A stretch of DNA of 22,320 bases from Hofstenia miamia (taxonomy: Eukaryota; Xenacoelomorpha; Acoela). How positions within the stretch are numbered: the stretch's first letter is position 1; each line of letters starts with the position of its first letter. Positions 1-9,719 of the stretch are shown here, one piece after another. Both the position numbers and the translations under genes were made by a program. Where the stretch lies: positions 1,988,129-2,010,448 of the forward strand of contig SCFE01000056.1 of NCBI GenBank assembly GCA_004352715.1, given 5' to 3'. The notes under the pieces were generated by a model. It was not told the origin of the DNA, made no database searches, and saw only the letters and a program-made list of their open reading frames with translations.

Positions 1-1000
1 GGAGGAAACTGTAGAAGCAGAAGCACTAGGGCTAAAGGAATACGTAGAAGCACAACCTAGAGGGTCACTACTGGAGGTCACTAAGGAGTTAGGGAAGATA
101 AGAACAGAAGCTGAGGGAAAGAAATCATGCCAAAGAAGAATGGAAGCAGAGAGACAAACAAGGTATAGGCAGGAGGCAATGCATGGAGAATACTGGAGGA
201 ACGAAGAAAAGTGTGACAGAGAAGAAAGCAATAAGTGGTTAAAGAAGGCAGGACTGAAAAGAGAACCAGAAGCACTGATAATGGCAGCACAGGAGCAAGC
301 AATAAGAACAAACTGGGTGAAGAAGCATATAGATAGAAGAATGAGGAAGTAAGTGATAAGTGTACGCTATGTAAGATAGATTGCGAGACAGTAGATCATC
401 TGATAGCAGGGTGTGAGAAGTTGGCACAAAATGAGTATAAGTTCAGGCATGACAAGGTGGGAAGAATGTACACTGGAGTTTGAGCAGGCGGCACGGGTTA
501 GAAGGTGGAGACAAGTGGTATGTGTTATGAGCACACGCCACAGGGCTTCACAGAAAATGAGAAGGTTAAGATACTGTGGGACTTCAACATCCGGACGAGC
601 AAGTTAATAAAAGCACGGAGACCAGACATAGTAGTGGTACACAACGAGAAACGATTGGCAACAGTGATAGACATATCAGTACCAAAAAACAAGAATGTAG
701 AAAGCAAGTAGAAAGAGAACATGGACAAGTAAAGCGATTTGGCCGATGAAATAGGAAGGTTGAGGAAGTTAAAGAAGCTTGAAGTAGTCCCGGTAGTTGT
801 AGGAGCAGTGAATAAGAAGCATAAGAAGTACTTGGAGGAGTTGGGAGTACCAAAGTGGGGAGGAGCGGTAGCACAGAAGGCAGCATTGTTAGAAACAGCT
901 AGAGTCCTGAGGAAAGTTCTCCGACTCCCTGGGAACTGGTGAATTCCCCGAGCTGAGAGGGATACCAGCATGAAGCTGTAAGAAGAAATGAAATAATAAT
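1..1000 (+). mobile_element. RLE-type LINE, copy A (3' end; R2/R4/Dong-like)
   Basis: This is the 3' portion of a non-LTR retrotransposon that runs off the left edge of the window. It carries the post-RT region, a CCHC zinc knuckle, a restriction-like endonuclease domain, a stop codon, a short 3' UTR (943-991) and a small AAT tail at 992-1000. The 3' UTR, beginning TTCCCCGAGCTGAGAGGGAT, is shared almost exactly with copy B (1331 onward), so it is the true 3' end of the family. Family placement rests on the zinc knuckle followed by an RPDIVV...VIDIS endonuclease signature, known from the R2, R4/Dong and NeSL groups. The AAT tail favours the Dong side. Confidence 0.85.
2..942 (+). pseudogene. 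LINE polyprotein C-terminus, zinc knuckle and RLE domain, frameshifted
   Basis: Reading starts open at base 2 and runs to the stop at 350-352. It includes SNKWLKKAGLKREPEALIM, the conserved post-RT segment of RLE LINEs. The coding sense then shifts frame: CTLC...DHLIAGC (about 358-414) is the CCHC zinc knuckle and EYKFRHDKVGRM follows. Another shift leads to VHWSL...GGDKWY, and another near 530 to YEHTPQGFTENEKVKILWDF. The endonuclease core RPDIVVVHNEKR...VIDISVP lies at about 620-690, followed by an in-frame TAG near 708. The last piece, KKYLEELGVPKWGGAVAQKA to PGNW, ends with TGA at 940-942. At least three frameshifts and two nonsense changes make it non-functional. In the intact family this protein nicks target DNA and reverse-transcribes the element RNA. 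Confidence 0.85.
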
Positions 1001-1086
1001 ATGTCAAAGCAAATGTATTGCTTAAATGTATATAAAAAGTATAAACTAACACATGACAAAAATATTTACAAAACTATTTAAATATG

Positions 1087-1376
1087 NGAGAAAGAGAAGA
1101 TAGACAAGTACAGAGAGCTAGGAGAGGAAATAGAAAGGCTGTGGAAGTTAAAGAAAGTTGAAGTAGTCCTGGTAGTTGTAGGAGCACTAGGAGCAGTAAG
1201 TAAGAAGCATAAGAGATACTTGGAGGAGTTGGGAGTACCAAAGTGGGGAGGAGCGGTAGCACAGAAGGCAGCATTGTTAGGAACAGCTAGAGTCCTAAGG
1301 AAAGCTCTCAGAATCCCTGGGAACTGGTGAGTTCCCCGAGCTGAGAGGGATACCAGCATGAAGCTGTGAGAAGTAA

Positions 1377-1411
<35 letters not shown>
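1087..1411 (+). mobile_element. RLE-type LINE, copy B (3' end only)
   Basis: A short 3' fragment of the same family as copy A begins at the undetermined base 1087 and ends in an AAT tract. From 1088 to 1330 there is one open frame of 80 codons plus TGA: EKEKIDKYRELGEEIERL, then VGALGAVSKKHKRYLEELG, then KALRIPGNW. It is less damaged than copy A over the same region and retains residues (GALGAV) that copy A has lost. The 3' UTR at 1331-1377 matches copy A. It is either a 5'-truncated insertion, normal for LINEs, or a fragment stitched in by the assembler at base 1087. Confidence 0.8.
1378..1411 (+). repeat. (AAT)n tract, LINE tail
   Basis: About eleven perfect AAT units follow directly on the 3' UTR of LINE copy B. 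Because copy A ends in the same way with a shorter run, and copy C starts at a TAA tract (20308-20381), the repeat looks like part of the element's insertion biology and not an unrelated microsatellite. Confidence 0.9.
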
Positions 1412-1621
1412 GTAATTCTCAATTCTAAGCGAAATGATTTTCTTAACTTAATAAATAAGATAAGTCAAAATGCACTATTCTTAATTACAGAAACTTGGTT
1501 ACAGCATGACACTGACCCTAATTTGGTTAATCCTAACCGATATTACTTTGACATCTTTATAAAAAACCGATTGGGTAAAGGTGGCGGACTCTTGATATTA
1601 GCAACAAAATGTTTAATATAA
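1412..1621 (+). pseudogene. APE endonuclease domain fragment of LINE
   Basis: An open frame of 69 codons plus stop (TAA 1619-1621) starts right after the AAT tract. It reads NSKRNDFLNLINKISQNALF, LITETWLQHDTDPNL, then RLGKGGGLLILATKC. This fits the exonuclease-endonuclease-phosphatase fold of APE-type LINEs: the ETWL motif contains the catalytic glutamate, and the GGG segment follows the variable R(L/K)G loop. Upstream (about 60 residues) and downstream (SDH-type catalytic motif) parts are missing, so it cannot be active. Confidence 0.75.
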
Positions 1622-1665
1622 ATTAAATCACGATATATTTGAATCAATCTGGATAGAAATTATAT

Positions 1666-2170
1666 CATTTTAAAACAAGTTATATACCAATTTGTATTAG
1701 CCATCTTTTTAGTAAACTTTTCGAAAAATTTCTAAATAATCAAATAAACACTTATTTGAAAATATTCTCTCGAAAAAACAATTTGGTTTTCTTGGCTAAT
1801 GGCTATAGCACTCAAGGTGCAATTTTAGCAATATCAGAACAAATATAATCTAATTTAGCCCTTAATAAATGTACTTGCGTGGCCCTTCTGATTTAAGCAA
1901 AGCTTTTAACTCAATTAATTTTCATATTTTTAAAGATACATTAACGTATTATAACTAATAACAAAGCTATTAACTTTATACTGAACTTCCTTTTAAATCG
2001 ACAAGAAAGAGTTATACTTAATGGTAAAAAATCAACATATATTAACTAACTGTAGGTTGCCTTATTGCCCAGTTCTAGGTCCCATCCAATTTGCAATTTA
2101 TGTGAATGACATAATTCAAAATTCAAAAATAGAAAAATTTATCAATATGAAGATAATATATGTCTTATAT
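1666..2170 (+). pseudogene. LINE reverse transcriptase remnants
   Basis: Several frames carry recognisable RT blocks. Bases 1678-1848 read SYIPICISHLFSKLFEKFL then NNLVFLANGYSTQGAI, matching the usual YRPISLLS..SKIFEK and QFGFR...ST.GAI motifs. From 1890 in another frame comes DLSKAFNSINFHI, which is motif A with its first catalytic Asp kept. Around 2085-2130 LGPIQFAIYVNDI is recognisable. YQYEDNICLI (about 2140-2165) replaces the YADD active site; the change to EDN would inactivate it even without the frame breaks. Confidence 0.8.
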
Positions 2171-2658
2171 GTACTGATGTAAATGCCTGCAAAATGATAT
2201 TAAAAATTTGACAAAATCTTTCTAAATTAATCAACTGAAAGTAAATAATATTCTCTTCTAAGATATACAGAAATCTCACAAAAAAACATAGAACTTAATT
2301 AACATAAATCAGGTACCAATAAACCAAAGCGAATCTATTAACTATTTAGGCGTTGAAATTCACAATAATTTAAATACGGACAACTCTTAATGACTAAAAT
2401 TTAAAAAATGGCTTATGGAGTTGGGTATCTTTATCATCTTCGAAATGTTTCAAACACATACCAAAAACAATTAATAAATGCACTCTGCTTATCGCACTTT
2501 CAATGCTGCTCTTTGCAAATATAAATTGAAAATATCGCATCCTTTTGTTTAAATCCTTCAATTGGTCACTAAAAACACTCAATTTCGCCCAAAAACATGA
2601 CCATCCATCCGAGTATCGATTAAAATACAAACTATTATTTCATTAATACCAAATTTAA

Positions 2659-3015
2659 ATGCATTTGTTATCCATAATATTAAAATTCAAATTTGGTCAG
2701 CCTTTTATTTCATTTCTAAAACAATATATTAAAAGAATAAATATACGCTCTCAAAAATTTTTGTGCTTAGATAAACATTATAATAGCCTTCATCACACAG
2801 CAACTAAGATAAGAAATAACTTGGGTCACGAAATTCAAATCAAAAAATTCAGGAAAATATTACGAACATTCCTCCTTAACAGAAAATGCATTTTTAACGA
2901 CAATTACACACCACTCATTCGAAAGTTTTGTATAGCATTAGAAAGCCACACACACATAAATTTGCATTATGTATATATATTTCATTATTACTTTGTAAAT
3001 ACATGTAGCTTGTAG
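2659..3015 (+). pseudogene. C-terminal tail of APE-type LINE
   Basis: An open frame of 118 codons includes HTATKIRNNLGHEIQIKKFR and KILRTFLLNRKCIF. These match the conserved end of jockey/CR1 LINE polyproteins (A..IWN.LP.EI....K.FKK.LK..LL), with the usual WN.LP changed to RNNLG. The same module recurs in better form at 21980-22090, from a different copy. The frame after about 2960 (TAIALESHTHI onward) is probably read-through of non-coding sequence. Confidence 0.65.
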
Positions 3016-4552
3016 TTTTTAGCTTTTTACTAGACGATTGCAGCAAAAATTTCCTTTGTTTCAAAAAATAATATTAATGATATTTACTTATTAAATCCTT
3101 TGCACATAAAATCAATAAAGTGCTAACCAGTTATTAGGATTTCAAAAACAGTATTTTCTTCTTCATTGATTAATCTTGGTTGTTGGAATTGATTGAGTTC
3201 TTTTGTAATTGAAATATGTGATTTTTCTTGGTTGTTCAATTCTAATTATGACCTTTTCGTTTCTCTTTCATTAAATGTGATCTTTTAGTCGTAAATGGTA
3301 ACTTAAATATTTCCAACTTTACAAGTTGCCACCAACAAAAGGTCTTGCAATGTTCCAAGCTGATGCAGTATTTGCAATCACAGGTCTTACACAGTTCGGT
3401 GTTGGTTTCCAAATTCGAAATATGTCATATATTTCACTCACTATTTTCCTTTATAAATTCAAATAATTTGATTACCTCATTTTTACCATGTGATAGATAA
3501 TCCTTATTTATTCCAGATATACAATCATAATATTACGTTTGATGTAATTATCACCAGGCTCTTTCTTATTGATTGAGTCAATGATTTGTAATTGTGTTCA
3601 TCATTTTTTCTGTTTGGCTTCATAATATATAACTCTTTGTAATGTTTCCAATCGATTAGTTTGTTCCACTCGTTTTTACCCGGGGCACGCCAAATTTACA
3701 AAGTGATAATGATAAAATGCTTCCCAAATCGAGTAATAACATCCTAAAATTTTTTGAAAATCCAGTACATTCTTTCCTCAAGGGAAGAGAAAATTTTGAG
3801 AAAATGCATTTTTCTTTATGTGTGACGAAGTAACCTTAACTCATCAGTGTTGATGTTATTGTTGAGTAAACTCTAATCGCGTACTACTCCACCTGACGGA
3901 AGTGAATTTTGAAATTTATCTTACCCTTATTGCTGTACCTTCCAATAATGAGGGGATCGAAAGAGTAAGATTCTTCTTATATAAATAGTTAAAATCTATT
4001 AGTGCAAAATCAGAGATCGAAGACGTAACGGACAGAGTTGACAAGACGACATAGTATGTTTAATACAAGGCTTAAATGACATTTAAAACGCCTGCTTTTT
4101 TTAGTGTTTTTTAAATTGTTTTTTTAACTATGCAGATTTTTTTGGCAATTCAGAGTGAATTAATGAATTTCTTTCTTACTCTTAAACAGACTAAATGTTG
4201 TTGTTTTACATATGCCATCAGTAAAAATTCACTCTGTAAACAGGACTTTAGTAACCCTGGGGCAATTAAATACCATGTTAAACCAGATGGGACAGTACTC
4301 TTAAGGCATTCCAATGGCTTATATCAAACTGGCAAGACATGAAACTCATAATCCAGGAAAATAGCCCGTTTTCAGGCAAAAGAAGTATCGATCTGCAGCG
4401 ATGAAGCTCGTGAATGGTTAGAAATTGCTGAAACATGTTATTAAAAGTCCATACTTCGAGTATGGTTTGTCGCATATGCCCTTCCTCTTGAGTTTATTGG
4501 AATGGTTCATGTGTACAGAGTGGAATAAAGGTTACCGAGCAGACTGCCAATC
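3016..4552. other. No gene recognised
   Basis: AT-rich sequence with no convincing open frame, RNA gene or transposon end. A cysteine-rich antisense reading around 3290-3440 (CKTCDCKYCISLEHCKTFC) is short and interrupted, and I could not place it in a family. A plus frame at 4190-4340 (KPDGTVLLRHSNGLYQTGKT) is open but too short to call. Confidence 0.5.
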
Positions 4553-4667
4553 CAGAGATGGAAGATGGTCGGTACTGACCACTGGACCGGTCCGGTGACG
4601 AACGGGATCTGATCACCCTTAATTTCACTTCATCGGTCAAAACCGATCACTTTGAGATGTGTCTCTG
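4553..4667. mobile_element. Possible hAT-like terminus or tiny MITE
   Basis: A locally GC-rich patch begins CAGAGATGGAAGATGG and ends TGTGTCTCTG, so both edges carry CAGAGA in inverted orientation. The inner sequence contains GGACCGGTCCGG and a small hairpin (ATCGGTCAAAACCGAT). CAGAGATGG also marks the right end of the hAT-like element at 18735 and occurs at 8450. The flanking 8-mers (TGCCAATC and GTCATACC) differ, so no target duplication supports a complete element. It is best read as an old or solo end. Confidence 0.35.
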
Positions 4668-6410
4668 GTCATACCTCTCCGCTATTTTAGTTTGGGGGCT
4701 TCTCAAATTTCAAGTTCGGAAAACACGTGACAAATACCATAATTATATTTACTAAAATATGAATGTAAATGCACTGTAATTTACAAAAAAGTTCACTTTT
4801 GTACTTCGTACGATTGTGCAAAAAAGTTAGTTGATCACATGCAATTCACTAACGTGGGTCAAGTCGTATCTTTTTGGTTAAATACAAGTGCATAACGTAC
4901 TTGTGCCATTAAATATTGAATTTCAATTCAGTGGTATAAATTCTGTAAATAGGATCTCTAAGGATCTAAGTATATAAGTAATAACACCATATTTAATTGT
5001 CGCTCTCCATATAACTTGTACCGTTATATATTGCAAATGCATCGTAATGGTAATGATTTAGAACTTAGTATGTAGAAAAACATTTAGGAATACCGAAAGC
5101 ACTTTTGAATACTTCTTTATTGTAAACATGCAACTAAAAATTTCGCTTTATATTTAAAGCATTCGTGTTCTTTTGCTCCATGCTTCTAAATATTACGATA
5201 GGAGTTTGGTGCTGTTCAAAATGACAAATTAACTATTTTAGTTTCATTTAAAATTTAAAATTTTTATACTAGAACAATGTAGCTGTGTAATGACTAAACT
5301 TTAAAGATGTGAGGTCGTTAATATAGATATTTCAGTTTATTAATCTTTAAAGGTATGCAGTGATGTACGCCAGGGTTTTCGAATTTAAAACAATTTGGTA
5401 AAAAATTTTAAAAAATTTAAGAACTGAGGTAGGGAAATGTACTTTTTAGTGTCTAATCTTGCAATATATTTAAACATTTCGACGAGATTCTTTGGTAATT
5501 TGCAATTTTCTTTGCGCAGGCATGCTTGAATTGTTCAAATAGTTAAATAAGCATGCTAAAGTGGCGTGAATACTGGTCTTTAGAATCAATATATTTATAC
5601 AATTCTTTTGAAGCAACCACTCTCTTCAACTTTTTGCAACCCCTCCTGCTGCATATTAAGTTCTACGCCTACTAATATATATATATATNTATTTCAGGTC
5701 AGCATGTATCTATTTATATGTAAGGATATTATATGTAAGAACTTATAACAAGCTATTGCATCCTGGTTGCGAGATCTATTTATTAAACAACCTCATTGAT
5801 AACAAGAACAATCAATACACTAAATTAATAAGGTATCGAACACTATCACTATTGCCATTCCACACACACTTCCACTACACTGAGTCATCCGAATTGTGGT
5901 TGGTGTCTCTATCAATGTGTTGGCTTCGTATGGAAATACTCGTTATAGCGTAGTTCTTCAATTCCTCTTTTGTGCTTTGTTGCAGGTCGGGTAGCGTACC
6001 CTGTACTTTGTACACTCTGTCTCGTGTCTTGGATCTAAAACAACAGTCGTTAGTTTCATATCAATATTAGTTGATGAGATAATAAGTTAATCGTATAACG
6101 GCTAAAGCGATAGAACAGAAAGAAGAGAGACAGATACTGGAGTCTGTCACCTACCGTACTACATAAGGAGGAAACAATTGTCATAGCAGCTCCTAAATTA
6201 GCTCAGACTTACTAGTATGAAGGTTGGCGAGATTCTACACAAGTTCTGATTTTGCACCCAGCGCGCCGTGGTCGGAATCACAGTTTTTCTTCAAAAAACA
6301 AAGTATTTTAGGATAGTTGTTTTTCCCATGGGCATTAGACCGTCTATTATCGGAATACAAGAATTTAAATTTTTTGCAGAATCCGATTTCTCATTGAAAA
6401 TAAATTCGTA
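4668..6410. other. No gene recognised
   Basis: AT-rich sequence with no supported gene. It contains a short TA dinucleotide run at about 5674-5690, interrupted by one undetermined base at 5689. An open frame at 5756-5953 is short, low in information and probably chance. Confidence 0.5.
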
Positions 6411-6582
6411 TATGCATGTACTTCATGCACAAGAATAACTTTTTATCACTAATCTTCATCATTGTATGAGCGGGCGCAACCCCATGTAAAAGGCTTTCAA
6501 TATTTCTTATCAGGCTTGTAGAAAATTGAGAAAATCGATTTGCTACACAAAGGTAACGCTAGTAGAAATAGGTTTACGAATA
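6411..6582 (+). repeat. Diverged dispersed repeat, copy 1
   Basis: This segment aligns by eye with 7437-7625. Shared blocks in the same order are ATGTACTTCA, CACAAGAATA, a CATGAG/TATGAG then CAACC block, GCTTTCAATATTTCTTA followed by AGGCTTG, and TAACGCTA-TAGAAATAGG. The copies differ by many substitutions and small indels, so the duplication is old. No coding sense is visible. Its downstream part is split by the hAT-type MITE at 6591-6848, and weak similarity resumes after it (about 6857-6880). Confidence 0.65.
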
Positions 6583-6590
6583 GTTTTTAT

Positions 6591-6848
6591 CAGTGGCGCG
6601 TTTAGGGAGGGCAGGGGGTGACCGCCCCGCCCCCTTTTTGGGCCAACTGCGAACATTTAAAAAATGTTCTCTTTTCCTCAAAATTGAAAATAGTTCACGT
6701 TAATTCAAGATGTTATCAATCGATTTGCTGCTAAAAACAGATGATTGCATTTTGTATAAGCTTATTTTTGTTCAAAAAATATTTTTTTTGCAATTTTTTT
6801 TCTGTAAAAATGGGTGTCCCCCCTTTTAAAATAATAAGCGCCCCACTG
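6591..6848. mobile_element. hAT-type MITE with perfect 8-bp target duplication
   Basis: This is a 258-bp non-autonomous DNA transposon. The left end reads CAGTGGCGCGTTTAGGGAGG. The right end, read inward on the minus strand, is CAGTGGGGCGCTTATTATTT, giving short imperfect terminal inverted repeats, with G-rich subterminal runs on the left matching C-rich runs on the right. The 8-bp word GTTTTTAT lies immediately outside both ends (6583-6590 and 6849-6856), an exact target duplication of the length known for hAT transposases. It has no coding capacity, so it would have been moved by an enzyme encoded elsewhere. It sits inside the older repeat at 6411-6582. Confidence 0.85.
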
Positions 6849-7392
6849 GTTTTTATTAGTGATTTTAGTGCCATTTTTCGGCATATGATAGCATATGTCA
6901 CACTGTAGCATTTTGTATTGGTAAGTTAATATCCTCTAAGTGAAAAAGCTGTCTATGGGAATTTAAAATAAACAGCGATCTTTGTAACAAATCAAATCTT
7001 TCTGATACACTATTCGACTTTGTTAACTTCATTCCACTCTCGGCGTCGACGGCATATTGTATTACGCGACTGAAAATTGGGATCTTATCTCGATAATGGC
7101 ATTTTTGTTTCTATTAACTCTGTCCTGAATATTTCCCGTCATTAGACATGCTGTTTTGTTTAAAAACTTTATTGTAAGAGTACAATTATTATCAAATAGG
7201 CCTACTCCTTAAATAATAGTTTCAAGTCCTCTTTCCTTATTAATGATAAATTATGGTTTGGTCAAAATATAATATAAAAATACAGTGCCCATATTTAGAG
7301 TCCCTTGTTAATTATCTAGGAGTACAGACCTGATTTATAACATGCTGTAGAGTTTTTTGAATTTTTTGAAATATCATTAACTAACCCTCGTT

Positions 7393-7396
<4 letters not shown>

Positions 7397-7424
<28 letters not shown>
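7397..7424. repeat. (TA)n microsatellite
   Basis: Fourteen uninterrupted TA units. Similar runs occur at 8494-8515 and about 10678-10697. Confidence 0.9.
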
Positions 7425-7428
<4 letters not shown>

Positions 7429-7436
7429 TCATAATT

Positions 7437-7625
7437 TTATGTACTTCAGTCACAAGAATACGTCTTAGCAAAAATATTCATATTTGCATGAGAGGTTCAA
7501 CCTCATGGATGTGTGCCATGTAACACGCTTTCAATATTTCTTAAAAGGCTTGGATAAAATTGTTCAAACATGTGGGCAATTAGAATTGTTTCATGAAAGT
7601 AACGCTAATAGAAATAGGGTTATAA
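7437..7625 (+). repeat. Diverged dispersed repeat, copy 2
   Basis: Partner of 6411-6582, without the MITE. The best-conserved parts are GCTTTCAATATTTCTTA at about 7527-7543 and AACGCTAATAGAAATAGGG at about 7600-7618. The open frame over 7484-7762 lies on this repeat and has no recognisable protein similarity, so I treat it as non-coding. Confidence 0.6.
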
Positions 7626-7881
7626 CAAGTAATAATTTCATCCACTTTTCTTCACATCTCTTTTTTACCAGTAGCCCTGGGAATTTGCAACAGTTGTCCC
7701 TTCTTCTCTACAGCATTGTAGATATGACGCATTCTAGACCATTGCATATTTTAATCGAATGAGTCCGTTTATCGCGGCTGCAAGAGCATGTATTAATTCC
7801 CCTACTCTATACCATTACTCTATACCATTATACGCTTGTTGTATCTGCCAAATCAAACGGTTTTGGATTGCACTATTTTGA

Positions 7882-8178
7882 TTGGTTCCAGTTCAGTTAG
7901 TATTATATAATTCATGGATTACACCAAAACTACTTGGTAAGTTTTACAAAAGTTACACTAATAGTTTTAACTTCAAAACCCACTTTTTTCATAAATTTCC
8001 AACCATTCATGAACATGTGAGGTCATTAAAATATCCAAGAATTTCTAGAGTTAACATTAAAATTAATATTATATGTAAGTCGGCACCAAACCAGAAAATA
8101 TATATTGAATTTAAAATTGAAGTCCTTAGCTACCAGAACTATAGCGTAAATCCTATTATTCAGGAATATTTTAACTAA
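7882..8178 (+). other. Unassigned 98-codon open frame
   Basis: A long frame for such AT-rich DNA, with mixed composition including aromatic, basic and Pro residues (for example KFPTIHEHVRSLKYPRIS) and ending QEYFN. No signal peptide, membrane segment or family motif is evident. The nominal first codon is not a convincing start, so if real it would be an exon or a retroelement relic. Chance open frames of this length are expected a few times in a window of this size. Confidence 0.2.
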
Positions 8179-8449
8179 GCTAAGTCAATATTTGGTTGTA
8201 AGTAAGAGCGAAAGCGTAGCCAGCGTTTGTCAGTAGCCGGAGCAAAGCCATATCTAGATTTATCCGGAGCAAAATGAAAAATCTTATAAAAATATATCTT
8301 AAAAACATCAAAAAATACAGTAATTTAATATACACTAATTAGTGTACTTTAAAGTACCATTTTTCGGGATTTCGAATTACATATTTTTCATTCCCACTAA
8401 AGCAAAGGAGCGTCAATACGGATTAAGGACGAAAAAGTGCACTCACACG

Positions 8450-8480
8450 CAGAGATGGGAATGGGTCGAAAACTAAACTT
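8450..8480 (+). repeat. hAT-terminus-like motif CAGAGATGG
   Basis: The sequence CAGAGATGGGAATGG followed by GTCGAAAACTAAACTT resembles the terminal and subterminal parts of the hAT-like element ending at 18735, which also has CAGAGATGG at its tip and TCGAAAACTAAA inside. No matching opposite end or 8-bp duplication is visible; it could lie in the 1000-base gap that follows. Confidence 0.35.
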
Positions 8481-8493
8481 TAAGCTCAATTCG

Positions 8494-8515
8494 ATATATA
8501 TATATATATATATAT
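8494..8515. repeat. (TA)n microsatellite
   Basis: About eleven TA units. It follows directly on the hAT-end-like motif. Confidence 0.85.
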
Positions 8516-8719
8516 TATATGTTTAAATTAAGGTATAAAAGGTGTTAATATGATTTCAAAATATATTAAGCTTACTGTTGTCTTTTTGTTTGCTCATTAA
8601 TGGTTTTCAAATAATCTAATTGCAATTACTTCTTTTTTATGAGTGATGTGCAGATATTTAGGAATTAAGGTGACATCCCACATGCACTTCTATTCGTGTT
8701 GTAAATGATACATGTATAT

Positions 8720-9719
8720 NNNNNNNNNNNNNNNNNNNNNNNNNNNNNNNNNNNNNNNNNNNNNNNNNNNNNNNNNNNNNNNNNNNNNNNNNNNNNNNNN
8801 NNNNNNNNNNNNNNNNNNNNNNNNNNNNNNNNNNNNNNNNNNNNNNNNNNNNNNNNNNNNNNNNNNNNNNNNNNNNNNNNNNNNNNNNNNNNNNNNNNNN
8901 NNNNNNNNNNNNNNNNNNNNNNNNNNNNNNNNNNNNNNNNNNNNNNNNNNNNNNNNNNNNNNNNNNNNNNNNNNNNNNNNNNNNNNNNNNNNNNNNNNNN
9001 NNNNNNNNNNNNNNNNNNNNNNNNNNNNNNNNNNNNNNNNNNNNNNNNNNNNNNNNNNNNNNNNNNNNNNNNNNNNNNNNNNNNNNNNNNNNNNNNNNNN
9101 NNNNNNNNNNNNNNNNNNNNNNNNNNNNNNNNNNNNNNNNNNNNNNNNNNNNNNNNNNNNNNNNNNNNNNNNNNNNNNNNNNNNNNNNNNNNNNNNNNNN
9201 NNNNNNNNNNNNNNNNNNNNNNNNNNNNNNNNNNNNNNNNNNNNNNNNNNNNNNNNNNNNNNNNNNNNNNNNNNNNNNNNNNNNNNNNNNNNNNNNNNNN
9301 NNNNNNNNNNNNNNNNNNNNNNNNNNNNNNNNNNNNNNNNNNNNNNNNNNNNNNNNNNNNNNNNNNNNNNNNNNNNNNNNNNNNNNNNNNNNNNNNNNNN
9401 NNNNNNNNNNNNNNNNNNNNNNNNNNNNNNNNNNNNNNNNNNNNNNNNNNNNNNNNNNNNNNNNNNNNNNNNNNNNNNNNNNNNNNNNNNNNNNNNNNNN
9501 NNNNNNNNNNNNNNNNNNNNNNNNNNNNNNNNNNNNNNNNNNNNNNNNNNNNNNNNNNNNNNNNNNNNNNNNNNNNNNNNNNNNNNNNNNNNNNNNNNNN
9601 NNNNNNNNNNNNNNNNNNNNNNNNNNNNNNNNNNNNNNNNNNNNNNNNNNNNNNNNNNNNNNNNNNNNNNNNNNNNNNNNNNNNNNNNNNNNNNNNNNNN
9701 NNNNNNNNNNNNNNNNNNN
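8720..9719. other. Assembly gap of 1000 undetermined bases
   Basis: Exactly 1000 N. The right edge falls inside a Tc1 transposase, so at least the 5' part of that transposon must lie in the gap. All open frames crossing the gap are artefacts of translating N. Confidence 0.98.

Larger units (their letters stand above)
1412..3015 (+). mobile_element. Decayed APE-type LINE (jockey/CR1/L2-like)
   Basis: A single degraded non-LTR element in the plus orientation can be followed through its domains in order. An apurinic-endonuclease piece (1412-1621) is followed by reverse transcriptase blocks (1666 to about 2170), connection-region remnants (about 2330-2640, with NYLGVEIHNNL) and a C-terminal tail (about 2659-2960). 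Total length is only about 1.6 kb and the RT follows the endonuclease within 60 bases, so there are internal deletions. The family assignment comes from the ITETWL and GGGLLIL endonuclease motifs and the DLSKAF and YVNDI RT motifs. It starts immediately after the AAT tail of copy B. Confidence 0.8.

Noticed and set aside
525-1052. Long minus-strand frames over LINE copies A and B
   Set aside because: They are antisense shadows of purine-rich LINE coding sequence, with composition dominated by Ser, Leu, Pro and Phe.
3290-3440. Cysteine-rich antisense reading (CKTCDCKYC...CKTFC) as a zinc-finger or Penelope-type relic
   Set aside because: It is short and bounded by stops, with no supporting motif in the flanks.
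5357-5675. CAGTGATGTACGCCAGGG ... CCCCTCCTGC as a further hAT element
   Set aside because: The inverted ends match poorly and the flanking octamers (AAGGTATG and ATATATAT) differ.
7803-7828. Short tandem repeat ACTCTATACCATT x2
   Set aside because: Two units only. It is not an array and has no CRISPR-like spacing.
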